Source: Pseudonocardia acidicola
Lineage (GTDB): Bacteria; Actinomycetota; Actinomycetes; Mycobacteriales; Pseudonocardiaceae
Direction of reading: 5' to 3'
Assembly (NCBI RefSeq): GCF_012911935.1
Contig: NZ_JAAXLA010000015.1
Coordinates: 44,336 to 108,335, forward strand
Length of the DNA: 64,000 bases
Below, in pieces: positions 49,301-58,101 of this stretch. The first letter of the stretch is position 1. Every line of letters starts with the position of its first letter. The notes under the pieces were generated by a model. The model did no database searches. It saw nothing but the letters and a program-made list of their open reading frames with translations, and was not told the origin of the DNA. Position numbers and translations under genes: made by a program.

Positions 49301-50212
49301 TCAGCGCACGTACCGGTGGAACCAGTTGATCGTGTCGAGCCACGCGGCCGCCGCCTGTGTCGCGTTGTAGCGTGGCCCGGTGTCGTTGTGGAACGCGTGA
49401 TCGACGCCGGGATAGACCGTCACCCGGTACGGCTCGCCGGTCCTGCGCAACTCCGCCTCGACCGCGTCCTTGGTGCTGGTGACACGGCCGTCCTGCTCGG
49501 CGTACACCGCGAAGACGGCCGCCGTGGTGGCGGCCAGGCCGGCGAGATCCTGCGGGGCAGGACCGTAGAACGGCACCGCCGCCTTCACCGGGGCGCCGGC
49601 CGCGAGTGCGTTCCACACCATGCCCCCGCCGAAGCAGAAGCCGGTCATCCCCAGCTTGTCGCCCACCCCGGTGCCGGACAGCGTCGACAGCGCCTGCCTG
49701 AGGTCGCCGACCATGGCGCCGACATCGCGCTTGCTCAGCGCCGCCGCGTACGCCGCCGGATCGCTGAGGGCGTCCGCCCCGCCCTCGCGGGACAGCAGGT
49801 CGACGGCCAGCGCGCCGTACCCGGCGGTGGCGACCCGCCGCACGACATCCTTGATGTGGTCGACGAGCCCGCGGTTCTCGTGCACCACGAGCACTGCTCC
49901 CGACTGCGCAGTGCTCGCCGGCAGGGCGTAGTAGCTGATCAACGGCGCGCCGTCGGGCCCCCTGACCTGCAGCGGTCGGACCTGGATACGCGGGTCGTCG
50001 GGCCGGACGGTGACGCCGTCGGGCGTGGGCTGCTCCGGAGGCATGGCGAACGGCTGCGCCGGCGTCGACGTGCGCGATGCGGGGACCGCGGGCGTGCCCA
50101 CCGGCGTGGCGCCGCACCCCAGCGTCTGCAACAGCGCAAGGGTGGCCGCCGTGCTGCCGGTGATCAGCGTGACCCGGCGCAGCAAGCCGAGCCGCTCAGA
50201 CCGACACCGCAC
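49301..50212 (-). CDS. Exported dienelactone-hydrolase-family protein
   Basis: A 303-residue alpha/beta hydrolase. The N-terminus has two Arg, a hydrophobic stretch and LLQTLGC near residues 27-33, suggesting a lipoprotein or Tat signal although the lipobox is imperfect. The Cys nucleophile is in MTGFCFGGGM near 200, Asp in YAEQDGRV near 245 and His in GVDHAFHND near 275, a full Cys-Asp-His triad. Start is placed at the GTG at 50212, overlapping the end of the SGNH gene; a TTG closer in is possible. Confidence 0.85.
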   Translation of the reverse strand: MRCRSERLGLLRRVTLITGSTAATLALLQTLGCGATPVGTPAVPASRTSTPAQPFAMPPEQPTPDGVTVRPDDPRIQVRPLQVRGPDGAPLISYYALPASTAQSGAVLVVHENRGLVDHIKDVVRRVATAGYGALAVDLLSREGGADALSDPAAYAAALSKRDVGAMVGDLRQALSTLSGTGVGDKLGMTGFCFGGGMVWNALAAGAPVKAAVPFYGPAPQDLAGLAATTAAVFAVYAEQDGRVTSTKDAVEAELRRTGEPYRVTVYPGVDHAFHNDTGPRYNATQAAAAWLDTINWFHRYVR

Positions 50213-51014
50213 GCAGAGCGGGCAGGTATCCCAGGGCCTGCCCGGCGATGTTGGGGTGATAGCTGTCCGTCGCCGGAGTGGTCGGTGGGTTGATCCACCG
50301 GTGCAATGTGGCCGCGCACGTCCCGTGGTTCTGGAAGCGCGACCGGACGTCGACGAACGCGGCGTGCGCCGCCTCGGCGCGCTGCCGGATGACCCCGTCC
50401 AGCAGGTCCGTCCCGGCGTCGATCGCGGCGCGGGCGGCTGCGGGCGGCAGGCCGGCCGCGGTGCACGGCCCGGACCCGAACAGCAGCGGGTAGCCCAGCA
50501 CCACGAGCCGAGCGTGCGGTGCGTGGGCACGGATCTGCGCGAACGTCGTATCCAGGCGACCCGGCAGCACCTGCTGGACGGCCGTCCGACCGGCCGAGAC
50601 GGCGGCGTCGCACTGCGCGGACGTACCCGCCGAGCAGGCCTGCAGCACCGGGGCGAACCCGACGTCGTTGCCGCCGACGGTGATCGTGACCAGGGCTGCG
50701 TCGCGCGGCACGCTGCCGACCTGGCTGCTCTGGACGTCAGCCGTGGTCGCGCCCGAGCACGCGACGAAGGTGAGGTCCATCCGCTGGATCCGTGCCGACA
50801 GCGGTGCGTAGGCCAGCGGGCTGCGCAAGCAGGCGCCGCTCGACGGCCCGTAGAGCCGGGTCCCCACGCCTGACGAGTAGGAGTCGCCGAGCGCGGCGTA
50901 GACGGCGTTCGACGGTGACGATCCCGCCGGTGCGGACGGTGCGGCGACGGCGGCCGGCGCGCCGGCCAGGAGGACGGCCAGGGCGGAGACTGCAACCGCG
51001 ATGAGACGCTTCAT
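50196..51014 (-). CDS. Secreted SGNH/GDSL-family lipase or esterase
   Basis: A 272-residue protein with a signal peptide (residues 1 to about 24, ending AVAA). The SGNH blocks are GDSYSSG near 43 (Ser), VACSGAT near 84 (Gly), VGGNDVGF near 114 (Asn) and DSYHPN near 253 (His). Disulfide-forming Cys are present, as in Streptomyces coelicolor-type extracellular lipases. The ATG at 51014 is the start. Its stop overlaps the dienelactone hydrolase start, suggesting a two-gene unit. Confidence 0.92.
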   Translation of the reverse strand: MKRLIAVAVSALAVLLAGAPAAVAAPSAPAGSSPSNAVYAALGDSYSSGVGTRLYGPSSGACLRSPLAYAPLSARIQRMDLTFVACSGATTADVQSSQVGSVPRDAALVTITVGGNDVGFAPVLQACSAGTSAQCDAAVSAGRTAVQQVLPGRLDTTFAQIRAHAPHARLVVLGYPLLFGSGPCTAAGLPPAAARAAIDAGTDLLDGVIRQRAEAAHAAFVDVRSRFQNHGTCAATLHRWINPPTTPATDSYHPNIAGQALGYLPALRAVSV

Positions 51015-51297
51015 GCCGAAGCCCTTCGCTGGGCCGTGCGAGCCGATTCCGACGATTCCCTCGAGCGCTGCGCCGTGCCGATCCAGGGGAAACAGCGCAA
51101 CAGTGTGACATCGGGCCCCGGGCGCGACAACCGTTCACCGGCGCCGACCGGGACGGGCCGCGAAGCGGCACGAGGTGGCCGGCGTCCGGACGCCTGCACC
51201 CGCCACGATGAACCGGGCACGGTCATCGCCGGCGCCGGGCCGCGTTGCGCCGGCCGGACCGCTGGCCTTCACCCGCGCGGTGGGCCAGAGTTGCGCG

Positions 51298-52299
51298 ATG
51301 GATGCCGCCACCGAACTACGGCGCATGGTCGACGGGTACCAGGTGTCGCAGGCACTGCATGTCGCCGCCACGCTCGGGATCTCCGACGTGCTCGCCGCCG
51401 GCCCGCGCACCGTCGCCGACCTCGCCGTCGCCACCGGAACCCATGAAGGGTCGCTGTCACGGCTGATGCGAGCGCTGGCCTCGGTCGGTGTCTACGCGCG
51501 CGACGACGACGGCCGGTTCGCCAACACCGAGCTCGGCGAGGCCCTGCGCGCCGGCACGCCGGGGTCGGTCGCCGGCTGGGCCGGGCTCATCGGCCGGCCG
51601 TACTACTGGCAGGCGTGGGCCGGCCTGGCGGACAGCGTGCGCACCGGCGAGAACGCGTTCGCCACCGTGCACGGAGAGTCCATCTGGGCTTACCGGGCGA
51701 AACGGCCCGACGAGCTGGTGATCTTCGACCGGGCGATGACGGCGCTGTCCGCAGCCGTTGCCGGTGCCGTCGTCGAGGCCTACGACTTCGACCGGTTCGG
51801 CACCATCGTCGACGTCGGGGGTGGCCGGGGCGGGCTGCTGGCGGCGATCCTCACCGGCCACCCCTCCATGCGCGGCGTGCTGTTCGACCAGCCCGACGTC
51901 GTGGCCGGCGCGAGCGAGTTGCTCGAGCGCGCCGGCGTCGCCGACCGCGCCACGACGGTCGGCGGCGACTTCTTCGACGCGGTGCCCGAGGGCGGCGACG
52001 CCTACCTGCTCAAGGCGGTCGTCCACGACTGGCCGGACGCCGAGTCGATCGCGATCCTGCGCACCTGCCGGCGGGCCGTCCCCGCGCACGGCACCCTGCT
52101 GCTGATCGAACAACTGCTCGACGACGGCCCGGATCCGGGCCGCGCCGCGTTCTCCGACCTGAACATGCTGGTCGCGCCGGGCGGCCAGGAGCGCAGCGTG
52201 GACGACTACCGGTCGCTGCTCGCCGCCGCCGGCTTCCACCTCGTCCGGGCCGTGCCCACGACGAGCGATGTGTTCGTGCTCGAGGCGACGCCGGCGTAG
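51298..52299 (+). CDS. SAM-dependent O-methyltransferase (hydroxyneurosporene/caffeate OMT type)
   Basis: A 333-residue methyltransferase with an N-terminal winged-helix dimerisation domain (YQVSQALHVAATLGISDVLA at residues 14-33) and a C-terminal Rossmann domain. VDVGGGRGGLLAAIL near 170 binds SAM and His in LKAVVHDWPD near 243 is the catalytic base of the family. It probably methylates a hydroxyl on a small aromatic or polyketide. The ATG at 51298 has no ribosome site and a weak -10 (CAGAGT) 6 bp upstream, so the mRNA may be leaderless. Confidence 0.9.
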   Translation: MDAATELRRMVDGYQVSQALHVAATLGISDVLAAGPRTVADLAVATGTHEGSLSRLMRALASVGVYARDDDGRFANTELGEALRAGTPGSVAGWAGLIGRPYYWQAWAGLADSVRTGENAFATVHGESIWAYRAKRPDELVIFDRAMTALSAAVAGAVVEAYDFDRFGTIVDVGGGRGGLLAAILTGHPSMRGVLFDQPDVVAGASELLERAGVADRATTVGGDFFDAVPEGGDAYLLKAVVHDWPDAESIAILRTCRRAVPAHGTLLLIEQLLDDGPDPGRAAFSDLNMLVAPGGQERSVDDYRSLLAAAGFHLVRAVPTTSDVFVLEATPA

Positions 52300-52347
52300 C
52301 GGCTCCCGCCTCACATCACGCCGGTCCTCCGGCCCGCGCGGCGGCGT

Positions 52348-52379
52348 AGCGTTCAGGTATCGGAGCGTTCAGGTATCGG
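52348..52379 (+). repeat. Perfect 16-bp tandem duplication in a promoter region
   Basis: AGCGTTCAGGTATCGG occurs twice in immediate succession (52348-52363 and 52364-52379), 28 bp before the small gene at 52407. It may duplicate a promoter or regulator site or reflect recent slippage. Confidence 0.9.
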
Positions 52380-52406
52380 ACGGCGTGACCGAGAGGCCGG
52401 TGGTCG

Positions 52407-52649
52407 ATGAGCCCTGACCCGTCCGTCGTGGGTTGCCTCGGTGTCCTGACCGTCGCCACCCGGGGAGGGAGCGGGCCGGGAGAAGCCCGGGTGAGGATCC
52501 GCGGGGGCTCGGAGACCTTCCTGGCGTGGTCCGACGAGGCGCTGCCGAAGGGCGAGACGGTGCTCGTCGTCGAGTCCCGCGGCGGTCGCGCGGTGACCGT
52601 CGTCGCGTGGCCGGATCCCTCGCTCCTCGCCGTCGAGATGCTCGGCTAG
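52407..52649 (+). CDS. Small protein paired with SPFH protein (possible NfeD-like OB-fold)
   Basis: An 80-residue protein predicted to be mostly beta strands, beginning MSPDPSVVGCLGVLTVATRG and containing EARVRIRGG and GETVLVVESRGGRAVTVV. The strand pattern and its place directly in front of an SPFH gene (12 bp gap) suggest the short soluble NfeD type, which works with flotillins. Sequence similarity alone is weak. Confidence 0.65.
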   Translation: MSPDPSVVGCLGVLTVATRGGSGPGEARVRIRGGSETFLAWSDEALPKGETVLVVESRGGRAVTVVAWPDPSLLAVEMLG

Positions 52650-52661
52650 AGGAGGCACGCA

Positions 52662-53819
52662 ATGTTCGGTTATCGAGTTCCCGCCCCGGACCAGGCCATG
52701 CTGATCTCCGGCGGTAGGGGCGGGACCGGCGGCAGTCCGTTCCGGGTCGTCACCGGCCACGGAGCGTTCGTCCTGTCCTTGTTCCGCAAGGTCCGGTTCC
52801 TCACCCTCGCCATGTGCGAGGCCGAGGTGGAGGAGGTCTGCGTGACGCGGCAGGCGATCGCGCTGAACATCCGCGCGGTCATCGCGTTCAAGGTCGGCAA
52901 CGACGAGGAGAGCATCGTCAACGCGGCGCAGCGGTTCCTGTCCGACCAGGACCAGATGTCGGTCCTCACCGGACGGATCTTCGCCGGGCACCTGCGCTCG
53001 ATCATCGGCTCGATGACCGTCGAGGAGATCATCACCGAACGCCAGAAGCTGGCCAGCGAGGTGCTCGACGGTTCCAAGGCCGAGATGGCCACCCTCGGGC
53101 TCAGCGTCGACTCGTTGCAGATCCAGTCGATCGACGACATGAACCTCGGCTACATCAAGGCCATGGCCGCGCCGCACAACGCAGCGATCCAGCGGGAGGC
53201 GCAGATCGCCCAGGCGCAGGCGGACCGGGCCTCCGCGGAGGCCGCGCAGCAGTCCCAGCGCCAGCAGGCCGAGTACGCCCGGCAGACGGCCGTCATCCAG
53301 GCCCGGTACCGGGCCGAGATCGACACCGCGCAGGCCGAGGCCGCACAAGCCGGGCCGTTGGCGCAGGCCCAGGCCCAGCGCGAGGTCACCGCGGCGCAGA
53401 CCGAGCTGGCGGGGCGCGCGGCCGCGCTGCGCCAGCAGCAACTGATCGCCGAGGTCGTCCGGCCGGCCGAGGCCGAGGCCGAGCGGGTGCGCATCCTGGC
53501 CCTGGCCGACGCCGAGAAGATGCGAATCCAGGCCGAGGCGGCGGCGTCGAACGACCGGGTCGCCCTCGACCGGATGCTCATCGACCAGCTGCCCGAGATC
53601 GTGAAGGAGGCGGCGATGGGACTCCGCGGCGCCAACGTCAACATCCTCAACGGCGCGGACGGCCTCAGCGAGATCGCTGCCGGCCTGGTCAGCCAGGGTC
53701 TGAGCATCCTGGAGTCGGTCAAGAAGGCGACGAACTCCCCGCTCGCCGGGCCGGCCCCCGAGCCGTCCACCACGCCCGAGAAGATCCCGGCCGGACCGGC
53801 GTTGAGCGGTCCTCGGTGA
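52662..53819 (+). CDS. SPFH/band-7 (flotillin-like) protein
   Basis: A 385-residue protein. The SPFH domain spans about residues 30-180 and includes HLRSIIGSMTVEEIITER near 108; a long Ala/Gln/Glu-rich coiled coil follows (about 180-310). It ends with a Pro-rich tail. There is no clear N-terminal membrane helix, so membrane association may be peripheral. Flotillins scaffold membrane domains. The ATG at 52662 follows GAGGAGG. Confidence 0.92.
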   Translation: MFGYRVPAPDQAMLISGGRGGTGGSPFRVVTGHGAFVLSLFRKVRFLTLAMCEAEVEEVCVTRQAIALNIRAVIAFKVGNDEESIVNAAQRFLSDQDQMSVLTGRIFAGHLRSIIGSMTVEEIITERQKLASEVLDGSKAEMATLGLSVDSLQIQSIDDMNLGYIKAMAAPHNAAIQREAQIAQAQADRASAEAAQQSQRQQAEYARQTAVIQARYRAEIDTAQAEAAQAGPLAQAQAQREVTAAQTELAGRAAALRQQQLIAEVVRPAEAEAERVRILALADAEKMRIQAEAAASNDRVALDRMLIDQLPEIVKEAAMGLRGANVNILNGADGLSEIAAGLVSQGLSILESVKKATNSPLAGPAPEPSTTPEKIPAGPALSGPR

Positions 53820-54180
53820 TCTCAGCGGTGTCCCGGCCGAGCCACCGCTGCGGCCTGCGCACCCGCAACCGTCGCGGTCGGACGTCCTGAGTCGATCCCC
53901 GCGTCCGCAGCGCGGACGGGACCGTCGGCGGTATCGTTCGGGACCGACGGCCCTGCAGAGCACATGGAGCAGCCGGCATCGTGGATCCACGAGCAGCGCA
54001 TCCGCTCGTGACGGTGCGGTCGCCGGTGCCGCCGGCCACGCTGCCCTCCCCGGGGGCACCGAGGCCGGGGTGAGGACCGGTCGTGACCGCCACCCCGACG
54101 CCCCGCCGGCCGGTTCCTCGGAGGAGCCGGCCGGCGGCGGCACCTGGACGGCGCGACTGGTGGCACACCTCATCGGGCGC
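53820..54180. other. Convergent intergenic region
   Basis: About 0.36 kb between the SPFH gene and the minus-strand channel gene. Apart from the strong hairpin at 54103-54137 nothing was recognised, and no open frame here shows a family motif. Confidence 0.6.
54103..54137. terminator. Large GC-rich hairpin, probable bidirectional terminator
   Basis: The arms CCGCCGGCCGG (54103-54113) and CCGGCCGGCGG (54127-54137) pair perfectly; the inner bases extend the stem to 16 pairs with a CGG loop and one G-T pair. It lies 44 bp after the channel gene stop and 284 bp after the SPFH stop. There is no T tract, as usual in such GC-rich genomes. Confidence 0.6.
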
Positions 54181-54879
54181 TCACTCGAGACCGAGAATCC
54201 CCTTCGGCTGCAGTTGGTGCAGGCCCTCGCTCGAGATGGCGTAGAAGAGCGGCAGCAGCACGAAGACCCCGAGGGCGATGGACGGGGCCGCGATGCCCAG
54301 CACCCCGGCCACGCCGTACCCCAGGATGCCGGCCCAGGCTCGTACGCGGTGCTCGCCGAAGTCCGACGCGGGGACCTCCTGCTCGAGCAGCCGGTCGGCG
54401 TGGCGGTAGACATAGGCGTAGAAGAGCAGCCAGCTGACGCACATGACCATTCCGGCCAGGGCGTAGAAGCCGACGGCCACCCGGGCGTCGGAGGTGTTCA
54501 AGCCCTCCTGCAGCGTCGCCGACACCACGGCGGTCGGGAACGGCAGGACCGCCGTGGTCAGCAGGAGCCCGAGATTGGCGCAGTGCAGGCCCAGGTCCAC
54601 GTAGCGGATGCGGTTGAAGGCCGCATGGTGGTTGAGCCAGATGACTCCCACGTACAGGAACGAGGCGAGGTAGGCCACGTAACCGGTCCACTGCTGCAGC
54701 AGCGCCGTCAGCAGACCGCCGGGTGGGTGCGGCGGAACTCGGAGGTCCAGGACCAGCAGCGTGATCACAATGGCGAGCACACCATCGCTGAAGGCCTCGA
54801 CCCGATTGGTACCCGACAGCCGCACACCACCGGCGTCGTCGGGCTCCGGCGCACCGGGCACGTGATCGTTCTCGGGCAT
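54181..54879 (-). CDS. TMEM175-family (DUF1211) potassium channel-like protein
   Basis: A 232-residue membrane protein with six helices. The family motif FSDGVLAIVITLLVLDL begins near residue 31, with the conserved FSDG that starts helix 1 of bacterial TMEM175 K+ channels; WLNHHAAFNRI near 80 is the second conserved region. Bacterial members conduct K+ as tetramers. The ATG at 54879 follows GGAGGAG. It complements the Kdp system in the same window but is far from it. Confidence 0.9.
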   Translation of the reverse strand: MPENDHVPGAPEPDDAGGVRLSGTNRVEAFSDGVLAIVITLLVLDLRVPPHPPGGLLTALLQQWTGYVAYLASFLYVGVIWLNHHAAFNRIRYVDLGLHCANLGLLLTTAVLPFPTAVVSATLQEGLNTSDARVAVGFYALAGMVMCVSWLLFYAYVYRHADRLLEQEVPASDFGEHRVRAWAGILGYGVAGVLGIAAPSIALGVFVLLPLFYAISSEGLHQLQPKGILGLE

Positions 54880-55093
54880 CGGGCTCCTCCGGCGAAGACG
54901 GGACCGGCTCGATCGGCGGCATGGGCTGTCTCCAGGGCACCCAACGAGACGGGTGTCAATCGGCCGCGGGATCGCTCTCGGCGTTCCCCGGTTCACCTGC
55001 CGGCCCGGCGACCGTGGCCCGGGGCCGGCGCAGCAGCCGCACCTCCCGTGTGCTCAACGCTGCCGCGGTGGCGACGACGATGCCGGCTATTGA

Positions 55094-56059
55094 TCAACTA
55101 CTGGCGGCGGTGGTCTGCTGCTTCGACAGGTCCAGCGACCAGAACTCCCCGACGAGGTCGTGTCCGAAGCTGTGGTGCCGTTCCTCGCCCTCCAGCACGA
55201 ACCCCGCCGCCCGGTAGATGCGCCGGGCCGCGACCAGGACGTCGTTGGTCCACAGCCCGATCCGCCGGTATCCGGCGTCGCGGGCGAACGCGACGCACGC
55301 ATCGACCAGCCGGGTGCCCAGCCCCAGCCCACGCGCCCACGGCTCCACCAGCAGGATCCGCAGCTTGGCCACGTCGTCGTGGTCCGGGTCGGCCACGCAG
55401 AACACGCAGCCGGCGGGCCGGCCGTCGACCTCGGCGATCCACGCACGTTCGCGCGCCGGGTCGTGGTCGGTGAGGTAGGTCCCGACGATCTGGGCGACGA
55501 GACCCTCGAACGAGTCGTCCCAGCCGTACTCGGCGGCGTAGACGGCGCCGTGCCGGGCGACGACCCAGCCGTACTCCCCCGGCCCGGGCTCACGCAGCGC
55601 CACCCGCCGCGGGGCGTCGCGATCGGTGAGCAGCGCGCGCACCGTCCCGATGCCTGCCATCAGCTCCCGGCGGTCGACGGCCGGCAGCTGCGCCAGCAGC
55701 CCGGCCACCTGCTCGGTGGACCGTCGATCGAGATCCGCGGCGGTGTGGGCTCCGGACGCGGTCAGGGCGATCGTCTGCCGGCGAGCGTCGGCCGCCGAGC
55801 GGCCCCGGGTGACCAGGCCGTCTCGCTCGAGCCGGGTCAGCAGCCGGCTGAGGTAGCCGGAGTCCAGACCCAGGTCGCGGCGCAGATCGGCGACCTCGGC
55901 GCTGGGCCGCTGGGCCAGCTCGAACAGCACACGGGACTCGGTGAGCGAGTACGGGGTGGCGAGCAGGCCCTCGGCCAGCACGCCGAGTGTGCGGGTATAG
56001 GCACGGGAGAACGCCCGGATGGCCTCGATCTCGGCCGGGGCGACGACGTCGATTCCCAT
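55094..56059 (-). CDS. MarR-family regulator fused to GNAT acetyltransferase
   Basis: A 321-residue fusion. Residues 1 to about 145 are a MarR winged helix (SLTESRVLFELAQRPSAEVA near 41, recognition region DSGYLSRLLTRLERDGLV near 66). Residues about 160-320 are a GNAT domain with the acetyl-CoA loop WARGLGLGTRLVDACV near 247 and YRAAGFVLEGEERH. Such fusions are common in actinomycetes and sense unknown ligands. A 19-bp palindrome in the promoter suggests autoregulation. Confidence 0.92.
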   Translation of the reverse strand: MGIDVVAPAEIEAIRAFSRAYTRTLGVLAEGLLATPYSLTESRVLFELAQRPSAEVADLRRDLGLDSGYLSRLLTRLERDGLVTRGRSAADARRQTIALTASGAHTAADLDRRSTEQVAGLLAQLPAVDRRELMAGIGTVRALLTDRDAPRRVALREPGPGEYGWVVARHGAVYAAEYGWDDSFEGLVAQIVGTYLTDHDPARERAWIAEVDGRPAGCVFCVADPDHDDVAKLRILLVEPWARGLGLGTRLVDACVAFARDAGYRRIGLWTNDVLVAARRIYRAAGFVLEGEERHHSFGHDLVGEFWSLDLSKQQTTAASS

Positions 56060-56100
56060 CGGCCCAGCGTGACCCAGACCTCTGACCTGGTCAAGCATTA

Positions 56101-56119
56101 TCGCTGACTGAGTCAGCGA
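56101..56119. promoter_or_regulatory. 19-bp palindromic operator in front of the MarR-GNAT gene
   Basis: TCGCTGACTGAGTCAGCGA is a perfect 9+1+9 palindrome. On the minus strand it is followed at once by GATAAT (56102-56097), a strong -10, so the palindrome fills the spacer between -10 and -35. This is the classical place for a MarR-type repressor. A second 11-bp palindrome, TGACCAGGTCA, lies at 56083-56093 downstream of the -10. Confidence 0.65.
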
Positions 56120-56130
56120 ATCCGTCCGGT

Positions 56131-56769
56131 TCAGCCGGTGAGGCGGCCGATGCCGGAGAAGAGCAGATACACCCCGAAGCCGACGGCGGCGACGAGGATG
56201 ACCGCGCGGCCGTGCCGATGCAGCCACTCGTTGACGGACCTGAGACGCTGGACCGTGGTCTGCGGCCAGACGAGGTGCAGCACGATCGGCACCTCGACGA
56301 AGGCCATGTAGATCCCGGCCATCAGGACGACGCTCAGCGCCGCGGCGAGTGCGCTCACGTGCGCTTTGGTGATCGCGTGCAGCGACGCGAGGTAGAACGG
56401 CGACGGCGAGTACATGACCATGCCCGCGACCAGCAGCCCGAGCAGGCCCACCTCCCGGCGATCCTCGGACCCCGCCCCGGGCCCGCGCGGCGGGCGCCGG
56501 GCGACGACCAGGGCGAACACGAGCAGTAGCACGCCGAGGCCCACGTCGATCCACGGTGACACGGTGTGGTGCGTACTGCTCTCCACCCCCGTTCCCTGCA
56601 GGAGCAGGACGAAGGCGAAGCCGACCCCGAGGGTCGCGACGGCCCCGCCGGCCAGCAACATCAGCGCATGCTTCCTGGGCTCGGGCCCGGCCAGCAGGTA
56701 GGCGACCAGCAGGAGCGCCGGCGGCCAGAATGCCGCGGCGAGCGCCGGCGGAACGGCTTGCGCAAGCAC
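56131..56769 (-). CDS. GAP-family (LysE-like) multi-pass membrane protein
   Basis: A 212-residue protein with six hydrophobic helices, beginning VLAQAVPPALAAAFWPPALL, typical of the GAP family found near lipid or peptidoglycolipid export genes in mycobacteria. FVEVPIVLHLVWPQTT near 165 and a short final helix complete the fold. Transport substrate is unknown. The GTG at 56769 is the best start by similarity; longer in-frame starts exist upstream. Confidence 0.75.
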   Translation of the reverse strand: MLAQAVPPALAAAFWPPALLLVAYLLAGPEPRKHALMLLAGGAVATLGVGFAFVLLLQGTGVESSTHHTVSPWIDVGLGVLLLVFALVVARRPPRGPGAGSEDRREVGLLGLLVAGMVMYSPSPFYLASLHAITKAHVSALAAALSVVLMAGIYMAFVEVPIVLHLVWPQTTVQRLRSVNEWLHRHGRAVILVAAVGFGVYLLFSGIGRLTG

Positions 56770-56973
56770 GTCGTCACGCGCTCGCTGCTGGGGGCACCGA
56801 CGCGCGTCGTCGCGGTGCTTGCGCCTGCCGATCTGCACCCACGCCCGGCAGTCAACCGCGCCGGGCGCCGCGACGGCCTCACCTGCGAGAGGTGGGGGCC
56901 TGATCGTCCTGCTACCGGTGGGGTTCACCGCCGGCGCTGGAACTGGCGCCGGGCGACCCGCCCGGCGCCCGCC

Positions 56974-58071
56974 TCACCGGAACCCGTCGGCCACGTGGGC
57001 AGCCAGGGCGAGATAGGCGTCGACCGTCGCGGGCCGCAACTCGGGCAGCTCGATCCGGCCGCCGGTGGCCAGGTGCGCGTCGAACGGCACCTCGACGACC
57101 GCGCGGCAGCGGGCGGCGAAGTAGTCGCGGATCCGGTCGCGGTCGACCTCCCTGCTCCACCGATCGCAGCACAGCACCACGATCGCCTGTTCGACCTGCT
57201 CGGCGTGCCCGTGCGCCACCAGCCAGTCCAGGGTCTTGGCCGCCCGGCTCGCCCCGTCCACGGTGGGCGCACCCACCACGACCAGGCCGTCGGCGAGGGC
57301 GAGGGTGCCCTCCATCGCCGAGTGCACCAGCCCGGTTCCCGAGTCGGTGAGAACGATGTTGTAGAAGCGGGTCAGCACAGCCGACACCCGCTCGTACTCG
57401 TCGCGGTCGAACGCCTCGCTCGCCGCCGGATCCTGCTCCGAGGCCAGCACCTGCAGCCGTCCGGCCAGGCTCGTGTACCGCGCGACGTCGGTCAGCGATC
57501 GTGTCGTCGTGATGTTGTCCAGCAGATCCCGGACGGTCACCGACGTCTCCGCGGTCAGCCGGTCGGCGAGCGTGCCGGCGTCGGGGTTCGCGTCGAGCGC
57601 GATCACCCGGTCGCCCCGGTTCTCCGACAGCACGAGACCCAGGCAGGCCGTCACCGTGGTCTTCCCGACCCCGCCCTTGATCGACGCGACCGCGATGCGG
57701 TGTGCGCCGCGCAGCGGGCGGCGGATCCTGGCCAGCAACTCCTGGCGGGCCCGCTCGGCATCGCCGAGACCGGGGTTGACCAGGCCCCGGCTCATCCGGA
57801 ACACGCCGGCACGCCAGCCGTGGCTCGGACGGTCGCCGCGTTCGCGGACGATCGACCGCTCGTCGAGCTGGGCGACGGCCGGACCGCCCGGTCGGGGTGC
57901 CGGAGGGTTCACGGCGGCGGGCGACCACGCCGCGGACACCCACCCGTCCTGGTCCTGCGCGCCGCGTGGACGGTCGTCGACGGCCGTTCCGGTCACGGCC
58001 GCCGCGGACTCCCGCGCTCGCTCGGACCCGCGGTCCTCGTCCCGGTCGGTCTGCTCCTGCGGGTCGCTCAC
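56974..58071 (-). CDS. MinD/ParA-like P-loop ATPase (type VII secretion EspI-like)
   Basis: A 365-residue protein. Residues 1 to about 120 are acidic and disordered; the ATPase domain follows with deviant Walker A ASIKGGVGKTT near 129-139, ALDANPDAGTLADRL near 160-174 and a Walker B-like VLTDSGTG near 245. This layout (disordered N-terminus plus MinD-like domain) is that of EspI-type proteins coded in ESX loci. It starts 30 bp behind the giant protein gene and is probably cotranscribed with it. GTG at 58071 is the start. Confidence 0.85.
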   Translation of the reverse strand: MSDPQEQTDRDEDRGSERARESAAAVTGTAVDDRPRGAQDQDGWVSAAWSPAAVNPPAPRPGGPAVAQLDERSIVRERGDRPSHGWRAGVFRMSRGLVNPGLGDAERARQELLARIRRPLRGAHRIAVASIKGGVGKTTVTACLGLVLSENRGDRVIALDANPDAGTLADRLTAETSVTVRDLLDNITTTRSLTDVARYTSLAGRLQVLASEQDPAASEAFDRDEYERVSAVLTRFYNIVLTDSGTGLVHSAMEGTLALADGLVVVGAPTVDGASRAAKTLDWLVAHGHAEQVEQAIVVLCCDRWSREVDRDRIRDYFAARCRAVVEVPFDAHLATGGRIELPELRPATVDAYLALAAHVADGFR

Positions 58072-58101
58072 CCGTCACTCCTCAGTCGTGTTCGTCGCTG
58101 G

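Noticed and set aside
56101..56119. The 19-bp palindrome as a terminator for the GAP-family gene
   Set aside because: With a single central base it cannot form a normal loop without losing pairs, and its fit to the -10/-35 spacer favours an operator.
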